Shown here piece after piece: positions 34,846 through 43,720 of a DNA stretch of 64,000 nt; the first letter of the stretch is position 1, and the number at the start of each line of letters is the position of its first letter. Source of the DNA: Akkermansia massiliensis (GTDB lineage: Bacteria; Verrucomicrobiota; Verrucomicrobiia; Verrucomicrobiales; Akkermansiaceae); contig NZ_JAMGSI010000002.1 in the NCBI RefSeq assembly GCF_023516715.1, positions 1,054,001 to 1,118,000 on the forward strand, in the 5' to 3' direction. The notes under the pieces were generated by a model. It made no database searches. It worked only from the letters and a program-made list of their open reading frames with translations, and was not told the origin of the DNA. Both the position numbers and the translations under genes were made by a program.

Positions 34846-36707
34846 CGGTGCAGCGCTCCCATCTTGACTACGATCGGAAAGGTGGCATGATTGGGGTGAA
34901 TCTGGATGGTTTGGCCTCTTCCTTCACTTGGGAATACGATGAAACCAGCGGCTTCCTCAATCGGCTCACCTACCCCAACGGCATGGTTCGCAGAAACATC
35001 TACCATCCCAAGCTCAACCTCGTGGCTTCCATTGGCTATGAGAAACAGGGAAATGGAGGCATGGCCGCCGGCCATGAATACCAGTATGATGCCCTGACGC
35101 GTCCAGTTCAACGCCGGGACTCCTGAGATGCCGCCCTTCCTGCCACAGTAAGAGATTTTACCTACAACAGCCGCAGTGAATTGACTGGAGATCAACTCAG
35201 GGAGAGAGGCAGCTACAGCTACCGGTACGACAACATCGGCAACCGCAAGACTGCACGGGAACTGGAGGAAGAAGTATCCTACAATGCCGACCGGCTTAAC
35301 CAGTACACGGACATTACCAGAAATACGGAACCATTCATTCCCACTTACGATGCAGACGGCAATCAGACCAGAATCAAGACTTCTATCGGCATTTGGAAAG
35401 TGAGCTATGATGCCAATGACCGCCCTGTAATTTTTACCAGCAAAGACGGACGGACTGTCCTTACCTGCGGCTACGACTACCAGGGAAGACGCTTCAGCAA
35501 GAAGGTCACCGTCAACGGATTAACAGCCAGCTATTGCTGGTTCCTCTACCGGGGCTATTTGCAGGTGGCCCAACTGGATTTGATGCGCCCTTCTTACAGA
35601 CTTGCGAAAACCTATCTGTGGGATCCGACGGAACCGATGGCCTCGCGTATCTTGATGATGACCAGCTGGAAGGATAATGGTACGGGAATAAAGGAACATT
35701 TTTGCTTCATGCACGATGCTCTGAAGAACGTCACTTCCATCTTTGACTGTAAGCAGACGCGAAGGGCGCGCTATGAGTATGCCCCCCTTGGAGCCCTAAT
35801 CACGGCGCAGGGCGACAGGGCTCAGGAAAACAAGTTCAGGTTTTCCTGCGAGTTCATGGACGACGAGCTTGACCTGATCTACTACAATTACCGCTACCTG
35901 AATCCTACAGACGGCAGATGGATTAACAGGGATCCTATTGATGAACAGGGGGGAGCAAATTTATATGCATTTTCAGGAAATGCTGTGATAAATAAATTAG
36001 ACTTATTAGGATTAAAGCCTGCTTTGATGGATGATTATGATAATGCAACAAAATTCTTGAAAAAAGAAGTATCTAAGCATATTTTAGCTGCACTAAGTAA
36101 AATTATTAAAAAAGCTAATTTTAAGATGTTAAGTGGCAGGCAAACTGTCGAGCATGGAGGGGCTTTATTTAGAAAAAAAACAGCTAATTCCTATTCATAT
36201 AAAGTAAGTAATCACGAAGCAGAGAGTAAAACATATCACCACCAACCAGAAGTAGCTCCAAAAAATTATTGTGAAGTAGCAATTTGGCATTCTCACAATA
36301 TCGTATTCAAACACGATGGTATAAATGAAAAAACAGGGTTCGTTCTAGGCGGAAGGTTGGAAGGCGTATTTGGACCTGGTTCCCTTTCTCCAGAAGATGA
36401 ACGTACTGGATATGGATTTGTATGGGCTAATGGACATAGAGTTCCTAAAATGGACAATCCTGAAAGTGTCCCTGCATATGTTATCCAAAGTACTCCGAAA
36501 CCAGCTCGCAAAGCTCTCAGACTAAAAACGTTGGATCAAGATATAAAAACACAATTCTCAGAAGAAGATTTCACAGCTATCTTGGTAGCGCGACAGATCG
36601 ATGACCCTCAATCAAATAAAGAAGCAAATATTGTTATTTTAGATGAACACGGAAAACCTTTACTACCGAAGCCACGTCCTCCGAAATCTGGGAAGACTAG
36701 GCACTAA
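34846..36707 (+). pseudogene. Orphan Rhs 3' fragment with a different C-terminal tip (CT2)
   Basis: Begins in mid-repeat, in the frame of the full Rhs protein (QRSHLDYDRKGG matches QHSHLDYDHQGG), directly after the nagX fragment. A TGG-to-TGA change at 35124-35126 interrupts an otherwise open frame; the downstream part (from 35181, TTG) continues for 508 codons through the Rhs core signature (RARYEYAPLGAL; YRYLNPTDGRWINRDPID). After DLLGL comes a tip of about 240 residues unrelated to CT1. It carries EHGG (about 36150), VAIWHSHN (36277-36300) and SPEDERTG (36391-36414). These resemble the E, HSH and SxxD of JAMM/DUF4329-type domains with a longer spacing. It has no start of its own and probably acts as a stored tip. 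Confidence 0.78.
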
Positions 36708-38106
36708 TATCTTAATAATATATTTATGTTTAGGTTCTTTTTCGTGGGGGGATGATCACCTGCGAGAGTCTTCTGCAAACTTAGATGATATATTTGTATC
36801 TTCTACAGATTCCAGCAGCAAGAGTCTTAACGATAGTGATATACAGATTTTTTACTTGGTGAGTGATCCATGTTGGGGAAATTTGGAAAAAGATAAGAAC
36901 AATTTGTTGGAATCAGAATTGCGGAAAATCTATCCTGAATCAGGCTCTCTCTCATGGCTGGAATTTCCCATATCACCGGATTTGCCCAGTAACCCATATG
37001 GCATTAAGACATGGAGGATATGTCGCCAGCAACTCCTGTATCGGCATTATTACCCGTTCACGCATTTCTGGTATGAATACCTAAATTTAATGCCCTGCTG
37101 GATGTACAGTTTGACTGATTATATCAATGCTCCTGAACTGCAAGCCATACAACTATTGCCATGTCTTTTGAAACAGCTTTCAGATACCATGAGTCTATTT
37201 CAACATTCACCGAGAAGACTTGGAATGGAGTGGGTAGATATAGGTTCCTTGAATATGCAGGAATACGGAGGAACCCTTTCCATGATCCAATACCAAAATA
37301 TGCCATGGGTTGCCTTATGTTCATATTTCACCGGCAGAACTGATTTGAAAGACAAATCATGGCTTGTGTGGTGCAGCGAGTATATTAGTCGCGTAGTCAG
37401 AAAATATCAGTATTTATATAGACTGATTTATAATACGTCTGAGTTTGCTCATCTTGGGGTATATGAGCAATTATGGATTGCCCATCAATTCAAAGCAAAT
37501 AATGAATTAAAAAATAAAGATAATCATAATTATTTGGCTGATCAGTTTGATTCGAAGCGGTTATGGAATATATTATTCCCGAAAGATTATCCCGACAGCA
37601 TCCGGATTTTATTTTTGGATTTCCAATATACAGCTGGGTTGTCAATTCGCGGGAAGTATATTTATTACGCCATGATCAAAAATGATAAAATGCACTTGTT
37701 CAATGATTTATTTTTTCATAAGACATTGCCGATTCCAGCAGGTTACGAGCAACTGGAACATCAATATGGGTTGCGTAAATTATCTCAACAAGAGTATTGG
37801 GAAATGGCTCTTAGTTTGGATGGTGTCACAAGAGGTCTTATCATTTCAAATGATCTGTTTTCAAAAATGAAAACCTTGTTTTCCCAATTACGTTTTCAAC
37901 GGAAAGAAGAAATATCGGATTCCGAACTATTTTATATCCGAATGCCCAATGATCTGGAATGGAAAAAAAGTTCATCCATTGTGAATGATGAAAATTTGAC
38001 CAAATTCCAGGATATGATCATGGATATTGCTCTTATTCTGCATTCGGAGTTTTTACATCAATTTGTGTATCCAGTCATATCGGATGAAAAGCCTGAAGTA
38101 CAATAG
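36643..38106 (+). CDS. Unknown protein, possible partner or immunity of Rhs CT2
   Basis: A 487-residue product that overlaps the end of the orphan Rhs frame by 65 bp. Its N-terminus includes a hydrophobic stretch (NILIIYLCLGSFSWGDD) that may be an export signal, preceded by about 20 polar residues forced by the overlap. The rest is rich in Tyr, Trp, Leu and aromatic clusters (RQQLLYRHYYPFTHFWYEYL) with no recognised motif. It is strongly AT-rich compared with the flanking genes. Position behind a tip suggests immunity, but immunity proteins are usually smaller, so this is uncertain. Confidence 0.55.
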   Translation: MNTENLYYRSHVLRNLGRLGTNILIIYLCLGSFSWGDDHLRESSANLDDIFVSSTDSSSKSLNDSDIQIFYLVSDPCWGNLEKDKNNLLESELRKIYPESGSLSWLEFPISPDLPSNPYGIKTWRICRQQLLYRHYYPFTHFWYEYLNLMPCWMYSLTDYINAPELQAIQLLPCLLKQLSDTMSLFQHSPRRLGMEWVDIGSLNMQEYGGTLSMIQYQNMPWVALCSYFTGRTDLKDKSWLVWCSEYISRVVRKYQYLYRLIYNTSEFAHLGVYEQLWIAHQFKANNELKNKDNHNYLADQFDSKRLWNILFPKDYPDSIRILFLDFQYTAGLSIRGKYIYYAMIKNDKMHLFNDLFFHKTLPIPAGYEQLEHQYGLRKLSQQEYWEMALSLDGVTRGLIISNDLFSKMKTLFSQLRFQRKEEISDSELFYIRMPNDLEWKKSSSIVNDENLTKFQDMIMDIALILHSEFLHQFVYPVISDEKPEVQ

Positions 38107-38189
38107 ATACTTTAAAGTAAAAGTAATGAAGAAATAATGTCTGTGGATATAGGCGGTAAACCGCATGTGACAAGATCGGCGTTTTCTTT

Positions 38190-38350
38190 TACCGGCTCTC
38201 CTATCCCAACGCCAAACTTCGCAGTAATATCTACCATTCCAACTCAATCTTGTGACTGCCATCGGCAACGGTCAGGATGGAATGGTCAAACAATGACCAC
38301 ATACGAATGCCGGTACAACTCCCTGATGACCCGCTGGAAGAATGCAGAAG
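38190..38350 (+). pseudogene. Decayed Rhs scrap (third Rhs remnant)
   Basis: Frames with stops still match the Rhs repeat: Y/F-R-L-S-Y-P-N, L-R-S-N-I-Y-H-x-N, LVTAIG and TYECRYNSLMTRW align with LTYPNGMVRSNTYHPRLNLVTAIG and HEYDYDALMRP of the full gene at about 31260-31410. It lies immediately before the intact SprT-like gene. A short palindrome TACTTTAAAGTA is at 38108-38119. Confidence 0.7.
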
Positions 38351-38358
38351 GTGAGCTT

Positions 38359-38889
38359 TTATGATAATGACGTATCCTGTTTTTCGCTGGGAATCAATTC
38401 CAGTTGCCCCAGGGTGTCGGGGCGCCCTTTCAGGGCCATGCGCTTGAGATGTTTGGCAAAGGCGGGGCGGCGGTGGTATTTGCCGACGACTTCGCCCGTC
38501 GTTTTCAGGCGCAGAAGGTACTTGTATGTGGTGACGCGGATGGCGTCCGGTTTGGCGGCAGCGCAGGGGACGGCCCCTATTTCCCGGCAGATTTGTTTCC
38601 ACCGCGGGCCGTGGGTGCGTTCTCCGTGGCGTGTCCAGGCCAGGGCGTGGGCTATTTCATGCAGGATGGTGTCACGGATTTCATGGGGGGCTTCCAGATT
38701 GGCGCGGACAAAGTGGACGGAGAGGGAGATGCTTTTTTCCAGCAGGCGGCATACGCCCAGCCTCCTGCGGGCGCGGTCCCAGCCGAATTTCCAGTCCGGG
38801 AGGCCCAGTTCATCCATTTTCAGCCGGGCGTAGATTTCAATGTCCCGGAAGCTGTCGCGGTTGCCGGATTGGAGGTTCCCGATGGTCAT
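38359..38889 (-). CDS. SprT-like zinc metalloprotease domain protein
   Basis: A 176-residue cytoplasmic protein. ATG at 38889 gives MTIGNLQSGNRDSFRDIEIY; a longer open frame would overlap the divergent gene. Zinc motif HEIAH (in DTILHEIAHALAW) with a third ligand His in THGPRWKQ is that of SprT/Spartan-type minigluzincins, which in eukaryotes cut DNA-protein crosslinks; bacterial roles are unclear. The C-terminal half (RVTTYKYLLRLKTTGEVVG) resembles the SprT zinc-ribbon position but lacks its cysteines. Divergent from the DUF5009-like gene. It is the intact copy of the pair. Confidence 0.82.
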   Translation of the reverse strand: MTIGNLQSGNRDSFRDIEIYARLKMDELGLPDWKFGWDRARRRLGVCRLLEKSISLSVHFVRANLEAPHEIRDTILHEIAHALAWTRHGERTHGPRWKQICREIGAVPCAAAKPDAIRVTTYKYLLRLKTTGEVVGKYHRRPAFAKHLKRMALKGRPDTLGQLELIPSEKQDTSLS

Positions 38890-39205
38890 GCTGCGGGGAG
38901 AGCATAGCACGGAACGCGGGGAAGGAAATACGGAGAAGGTCATCATGACGGAGTTGCCGCAGGGGGGCGTCTTTTTTACGGAACGACCGTTTTTCTTTGC
39001 AGGATCGCGGAAAAAGAAAGCATGCGGAAAGGTTGAAGGGAAGGGCTCCGTAATAGGGAATATCACTATGAGTTCAGCTTCCGGTACCAAGCCGCAGAGG
39101 ATTGCGGCCATTGACGCCCTGCGGGGTTTTGACATGTTTTTTCTGACCGGAGGCTTGGCGCTGGTGGTAGCCGGCATCAATCTTTTTTATGACCAGAGCC
39201 CCGCA
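38388..39205. repeat. Copy 2 (intact) of the duplicated sprT-nagX block
   Basis: Matches 34029-34845. Here both genes are complete and the second continues to 40189, so this is taken as the original copy. Confidence 0.85.
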
Positions 39206-40189
39206 TGGCTGGTGAAGCACAGCGCGCACGTGAACTGGGAGGGGTTTGCGGCCTGGGACCTGGTGATGCCCCTTTTCCTGTTCATTGTGGGGACAGCCAT
39301 GCCGTTTTCCTTTTCCAGGCGCATCGGCACGGAACCCATGTGGAAGATTTACCTGAAGGTGGCCAAGCGGGTGGTGGTGCTTTTTTTGCTGGGGATGGTG
39401 GTGCAGGGGAACCTGCTGAGTTTTGAACCGTCCAAGATGTCCCTGTACTGCAATACGCTCCAGGCCATCGCCTCCGGCTACTTGATTGCGGCCATTTGCC
39501 TTCTTCATCTGTCCATCCGGTGGCAGGTAGTGGTAACAGGGCTGTTGCTGGTTGTGTACTGGCTGGTCATGAAGTTCGTTCCTTTTTCCGACCCCGTAGT
39601 GGGTTCCTGCACGGCAGGGATGCTGGAACCGGGACGGAACCTGGCACTGCTGCTGGACAAGTACCTGATGGGGGATTGGCAGGATAAGACGAATTACGCG
39701 TGGATTCTGGCCCAGTTCGGCTTTGGGGCCATGACCATGCTCGGGCTGCTGGGCGGCCAGATTCTGAAAGGGGTGCAGGGGCACGGGAAGAAGCTGGCGT
39801 GGCTGCTTGGCGCAGGTGCGGGCTGCCTGATTCTGGGATATGTCTGGAGCCTGGATTTTCCTATCATCAAGCATTTGTTCACCAGCTCCATGGTATTGTG
39901 GGCGGCGGGATGGTGCTATTTCCTGCTGGCCCTGTTCTACCTGCTGACGGATGTGCTGAAACTGAACTGGCTGACGTTCTTTTTCTCCGTGATCGGGAGC
40001 AATGCCATTTTCGTGTACATGTGGGCGGAGCTGTGCCCCCCCACGCGCAATTTCTCCCGGGTGCTGTTTACCGGGTTCAGCGAGTGTTTCGGGGATGCGA
40101 ACCGGTTTGTCTTTTATTTGTGCAATTACGCCCTGATTTGGGGCGTGCTGTATTACATGTACAAAAACCGGACCTTCATCAAGGTCTAG
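39068..40189 (+). CDS. DUF5009/HGSNAT-like membrane acetyltransferase
   Basis: A 373-residue polytopic membrane protein with about ten helices. ATG at 39068 gives MSSASGTKPQRIAAIDALRG, the family's N-terminal signature; LVMPLFLFIVGTAMPFSF with the conserved acidic residue in AWDLVMP follows, as in heparan-alpha-glucosaminide N-acetyltransferases. It could acetylate amino sugars released from mucin, moving acetyl groups across the inner membrane (inference). Divergent from the SprT-like gene. Paralogue of 11824-12942. Confidence 0.8.
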   Translation: MSSASGTKPQRIAAIDALRGFDMFFLTGGLALVVAGINLFYDQSPAWLVKHSAHVNWEGFAAWDLVMPLFLFIVGTAMPFSFSRRIGTEPMWKIYLKVAKRVVVLFLLGMVVQGNLLSFEPSKMSLYCNTLQAIASGYLIAAICLLHLSIRWQVVVTGLLLVVYWLVMKFVPFSDPVVGSCTAGMLEPGRNLALLLDKYLMGDWQDKTNYAWILAQFGFGAMTMLGLLGGQILKGVQGHGKKLAWLLGAGAGCLILGYVWSLDFPIIKHLFTSSMVLWAAGWCYFLLALFYLLTDVLKLNWLTFFFSVIGSNAIFVYMWAELCPPTRNFSRVLFTGFSECFGDANRFVFYLCNYALIWGVLYYMYKNRTFIKV

Positions 40190-40318
40190 GCTTGTTTTCA
40201 GCCCTCCGTTCATAGTAGGGTCTTCCGCGTGCGGGCGGCGCTGCCGCGTGGAGCGTTTTCCGCGTGGACCGGCATGCCTGCGCCGGGCGTTCGTCATGAG
40301 CCGGTCCTTTCTGGAGCC

Positions 40319-41458
40319 ATGGAGATTCCTTTCAACCAACCTCACAAACACGGTCCCGAACTGGATTATATCCGGGACGCCATCCAGCGTGCCCATTTAT
40401 GCGGGGACGGCTATTATACGAAGAAATGCCATGAGCTGCTTATGGAGCGCACCGGGGCCGGAAAGGCCCTGCTAGTCCATTCCGGAACCGCGGCTTTGGA
40501 AATGGCGGCCCTGCTGATCGATTGCCGCCCGGGGGACGAGATTATCATGCCTTCCTATACGTTCGTCTCCACGGCGAACGCGTTTGTGCTGCGCGGCGGC
40601 GTTCCGGTGTTCGTGGACATCAGGCCGGATACGCAGAATATTGACGAGACGCTGATTGAAGCGGCCATCACGGACCGCACCCGCGCCATCTGCGTAGTTC
40701 ATTATGCGGGCGTGGCGTGCGAGATGGATGCGATTATGGAGATTGCCCGGCGGCACCATTTGTACGTGATTGAAGACGCCGCCCAGGGCGTAGGCTCCTG
40801 TTACAGGGGGCGCAGACTCGGTTCCATCGGCCATTTGGGGTGCTACAGCTTCCATGAGACCAAGAACGTCATTTCCGGAGAGGGCGGCGCCCTGCTGGTG
40901 AATGATCGGGAGCTGATGGAGCGCGCGGAGATTATCCGGGAAAAAGGAACCAACCGGGCCAAGTTTTTCCGCGGCCAGGTAGACAAGTATACCTGGGTGG
41001 ACGTAGGCTCATCCTACCTGCCCGGAGAGATGACAGCCGCCTATTTGTACGCCCAGCTTGAACACGGGCAGGAGATCAACGGGGAAAGACTGAAGTGGTG
41101 GAATATGTACCACCGCGCGCTGGAACCCCTGGAAAAACAGGGCGTCCTGCGGCGTCCGTGCGTTCCGGAACACTGCGCGCACAACGCGCACATGTATTAC
41201 ATCCTGCTCAATTCTCTGGAGGAGCGCACCAGCCTGATTGGCAAACTGGCGGAATGCGGAATCAAGGCCGTGTTCCATTACATCCCCCTGCATTCCTCCC
41301 CCGCCGGGGTGAGGTTTGGGCGTTGTGCCGGCCCCATGCCGCATACGGACCGCACCAGTGAAACGCTGCTGAGGCTTCCCCTGTATTATGACCTGGGGGA
41401 AGAGGGCTGCCGGGAAGTGCTGCGGGCCGGGTTCGGCCTGGAAGAGTTTGAAGAATGA
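40319..41458 (+). CDS. WecE-type dTDP-sugar aminotransferase
   Basis: A PLP enzyme of the DegT/DnrJ/EryC1 group. It aminates dTDP-4-keto-6-deoxyglucose, giving dTDP-4-amino-4,6-dideoxygalactose if it is a true WecE/RffA. The start ATG at 40319 follows GGAG by four bases and gives MEIPFNQPHKHGPEL, the WecE-like N-terminus. Landmarks are SGTAALEMAALL, DIRPDTQNID, EDAAQGVGS and the PLP lysine in SFHETKN. 379 residues, full length. It is the first gene of an overlapping cassette with a GNAT and a GtrB-like GT2, so its product is probably attached to a lipid carrier. Confidence 0.88.
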   Translation: MEIPFNQPHKHGPELDYIRDAIQRAHLCGDGYYTKKCHELLMERTGAGKALLVHSGTAALEMAALLIDCRPGDEIIMPSYTFVSTANAFVLRGGVPVFVDIRPDTQNIDETLIEAAITDRTRAICVVHYAGVACEMDAIMEIARRHHLYVIEDAAQGVGSCYRGRRLGSIGHLGCYSFHETKNVISGEGGALLVNDRELMERAEIIREKGTNRAKFFRGQVDKYTWVDVGSSYLPGEMTAAYLYAQLEHGQEINGERLKWWNMYHRALEPLEKQGVLRRPCVPEHCAHNAHMYYILLNSLEERTSLIGKLAECGIKAVFHYIPLHSSPAGVRFGRCAGPMPHTDRTSETLLRLPLYYDLGEEGCREVLRAGFGLEEFEE

Positions 41459-41955
41459 TGAAGATTCACCTGGTCAACGTGTCCGATGTGGACGAGTCCA
41501 TGCGCATGCAGCTCCGCATGTGGCGCAATTCCGACGCGGTCAGCCCTTTTTTTCTGCTGGACCAGGTAACGGAGGACCAGCACCAGGCATGGCTGGAAAG
41601 GAATATCCGCGGTGAGGACGCCCTTGCCTGCGTGATTTACGCGGACCGGGTGCCGCTGGGGCTGGTGTACCTGCCGTGGTTTGACCGCGCCGCGCGCCGC
41701 GGTGAGATAGGCATTTATCTGTATGACCGGGGATTCAGGGAACTGCGCCCGGCTTCCGCCGCGTATGCGCGGATGATGGAGCTGGCTGCAACAGAGCTGG
41801 AGCTGGAACGGCTGTACGCCCGGATTCTGGAGAATAACGCCGCTTCCATCCGTTTTCATGAACGCATGGGATTTTCCCATGCCCCGGAAGAGGACGGGGA
41901 GTGCGAGAAGAACGGGGAAAGAAAGCGCGTTCTGATGTATGTAAAAATGTTATGA
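41455..41955 (+). CDS. GNAT-family N-acetyltransferase, probable amino-sugar acylase
   Basis: 166 residues of the RimJ/RimL-like GNAT type: MRMWRNSD near the N-terminus, VIYADRVPLGLVYL, a central strand (RRGEIGIYLYD) and the CoA-side helix ending NNAASIRFHERMGF. Overlaps the aminotransferase stop (ATGATGA) and is overlapped by the GT2 start. Context suggests it acetylates the 4-amino group of the nucleotide sugar, as WecD does; the acceptor is inferred. Confidence 0.8.
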   Translation: MMKIHLVNVSDVDESMRMQLRMWRNSDAVSPFFLLDQVTEDQHQAWLERNIRGEDALACVIYADRVPLGLVYLPWFDRAARRGEIGIYLYDRGFRELRPASAAYARMMELAATELELERLYARILENNAASIRFHERMGFSHAPEEDGECEKNGERKRVLMYVKML

Positions 41956-42890
41956 CTGATCCACAGGTTCAACTGTCCATTGTGGCTACCGTGTACTGCA
42001 CGGGTGGCTATCTGGCGGAGTTCTGTTCCCGCAGTTTTGCTGCCGCGCTTGAGGCGGGTTATGACCCCTCCCGCACAGAGGTGGTGCTGGTGAATGACGG
42101 CTGCCCCAGGGGAGGGCTGGAACAGGCCCTGAAGGAACGGGAAAAGGACAGCCGGGTGCGCGTGGTGGATTTGTCCCGCAATTTCGGCCACCATCTGGCC
42201 ATGTACGTAGCCTGCGAGGAAGCCCGCGGAGAGCGCGTGTTCCTGATTGACAGTGATCTGGAGGAAGCCCCCGAATGGCTGGCGGATTTTTCCCGGGAGA
42301 TGGCCTCCACCGGGGCGGACGTGGTGTACGGCGTGCAGGAGAAGAGAAAGGGCGGCCTGTTTGAAGCCGTTTCCGGAGAGTTGTTTTACACGCTGTTCAA
42401 CCTGCTTTCCGACCAGCAGATTACCAGGAACATGGTCACGGCGCGGCTGATGAGCGCGCGTTTCCTGCGGGAGATGTTGAAATTCCAGGACCGGGAGCCC
42501 TTTTTCTTCGGCCTGTGCGTTTCCGCCGGCTTCCGGCAGGTGCCGTGCACGGTGAAGAAGGCGTCCTCTTCCCCCACCACCTACACCTTCCGCAAGAAGA
42601 TGGCGCTGGCGATGAATTCCGTGGTTTCCTACAGCGCCAGGCCGCTGGTGTACATTTCCTACTTCGGACTGGGGGTCACCCTGATTGCCATGCTGTACGT
42701 CATCTGGGTGGTTGTGCGCCAGCTTTTGTACAATGTGGCGCCTCCCGGCTGGGCCTCCTCCGTGGCCTCCATCTGGCTGGTCGGCGGTCTGATTCTGATG
42801 AGCCTGGGGGTCATCGGCATTTACATTTCCAAGATTTACAAGGAGACCAAGCACAGGCCCGCCGTAGTGGTGGCGCGCCGGTATGAGTGA
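41952..42890 (+). CDS. GtrB/ArnC-like polyprenol-phosphate glycosyltransferase (GT2)
   Basis: 312 residues. N-terminal GT-A domain: LSIVATVYCTGGYL, VVLVNDGCPRGGL, the nucleotide-Mg motif LIDSDLEEAPEWL (DxD), and the acceptor region. Two C-terminal membrane helices (about 228-252 and 262-288) are like GtrB, ArnC and DPM1, which load a sugar onto undecaprenyl phosphate. ATG at 41952 overlaps the previous stop as ATGA. The final residues KIYKETKHRPAVVV are typical of GtrB. Next to it are two possible flippase subunits. Confidence 0.85.
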   Translation: MTDPQVQLSIVATVYCTGGYLAEFCSRSFAAALEAGYDPSRTEVVLVNDGCPRGGLEQALKEREKDSRVRVVDLSRNFGHHLAMYVACEEARGERVFLIDSDLEEAPEWLADFSREMASTGADVVYGVQEKRKGGLFEAVSGELFYTLFNLLSDQQITRNMVTARLMSARFLREMLKFQDREPFFFGLCVSAGFRQVPCTVKKASSSPTTYTFRKKMALAMNSVVSYSARPLVYISYFGLGVTLIAMLYVIWVVVRQLLYNVAPPGWASSVASIWLVGGLILMSLGVIGIYISKIYKETKHRPAVVVARRYE

Positions 42891-42913
42891 GTTCCTCCGC
42901 TCTTTTTTCTCTC

Positions 42914-43255
42914 ATGATCAACTACCTTATTCTGCACCTGCTGTTCATCGTTTACGCCCTGAATACCGTTCTGGGGCGGATGGCGGCTCCCTATAGCTGG
43001 ACGGACTGGCACCGGTTCGCCCTGCTGGCCGGCGTGCTGTTCCTGCTGGGCATTTATGCGGCAGGGTGGCAGGTGATGCTGAAAAAGTTCAATCTGGGCG
43101 TGGCTTATGCCAACCGTTCCGCCGTGGTCATCTGGGGAATCCTGCTGGCGTGGCTCTGCCTGGGGGAGACCCTTTCCTGGACGCTGGCGGCAGGGGCGGT
43201 GCTGATTATCAGCGGCATTATTCTTGTTTCCACGGAGGAGGACGCGCATGAATGA
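42914..43255 (+). CDS. Small four-helix SMR/EamA-type membrane protein (ArnE/F-like), first of pair
   Basis: A 113-residue protein with four helices and the SMR-like end WGILLAWLCLGETLSWTLAAGAVLIISGIIL. ATG at 42914 is used; a GTG at 42887 overlapping the GT2 stop is possible. Paired small proteins of this kind (ArnE and ArnF) move undecaprenyl-P-Ara4N to the periplasm. Here the pair follows a GtrB-like enzyme, so it may flip the loaded amino sugar in place of GtrA. Confidence 0.78.
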   Translation: MINYLILHLLFIVYALNTVLGRMAAPYSWTDWHRFALLAGVLFLLGIYAAGWQVMLKKFNLGVAYANRSAVVIWGILLAWLCLGETLSWTLAAGAVLIISGIILVSTEEDAHE

Positions 43256-43592
43256 GGAATTCTACATCGGCCTGAACCTGTTTTCCGTTTTCCTGGCCTC
43301 CTGCACGCAGGTGATTCTGAAAAAGTCCGCCATGAACGAACGGCTGTCCGGCCTTTCCTATTTCGTGAATCCGGCCACCGTGACGGCGTATTCCATTTTC
43401 CTGGGCTGCTGCCTGCTCACGTTTTACTGCCTGTCCCATTTGCCGATGATTACAGTGAATGTGCTGGAATGCTCCGCATACGTGTACATCCTTTTCTTCG
43501 ACCGGATTTTTTTCGGCAAGCCCATTACCATGCGCAAGGTGGGCGGCAACCTGATGATTATTGCGGGCATTATCATCTGCCTGAACCGCTGA
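43248..43592 (+). CDS. Small four-helix SMR/EamA-type membrane protein, second of pair
   Basis: 114 residues, starting at ATG 43248 inside the end of the previous gene (8-bp overlap). Helices at about 5-20, 36-56, 62-82 and 94-112. It has FSVFLASCTQVILKKSAMNE at the start and GKPITMRKVGGNLMIIAGIII at the end, typical of EamA/SMR halves. It shares little direct identity with its neighbour, suggesting an obligate heterodimer like ArnE-ArnF. Confidence 0.78.
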   Translation: MNEEFYIGLNLFSVFLASCTQVILKKSAMNERLSGLSYFVNPATVTAYSIFLGCCLLTFYCLSHLPMITVNVLECSAYVYILFFDRIFFGKPITMRKVGGNLMIIAGIIICLNR

Positions 43593-43644
43593 GGCGGCGG
43601 CCATGGCCTTTTGGTCCTTCCGGGCTTTGCGCCGGGATAGGCTC

Positions 43645-43673
43645 TTGACTTTCATTTTATCCGTTTCTAGTAT
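43645..43673 (+). promoter_or_regulatory. Sigma70-type promoter before the 592-residue membrane protein
   Basis: TTGACT (43645-43650), 17-bp spacer, TAGTAT (43668-43673), about 48 bp before the start codon. A hairpin GCGGGC with GCCCGC (about 43674-43700) follows at the probable start of the transcript. Confidence 0.65.
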
Positions 43674-43720
43674 GCGGGCCCGGGCAGGGAGAACAGCCCG
43701 CAAAGTCAGGGAATTTGCTT

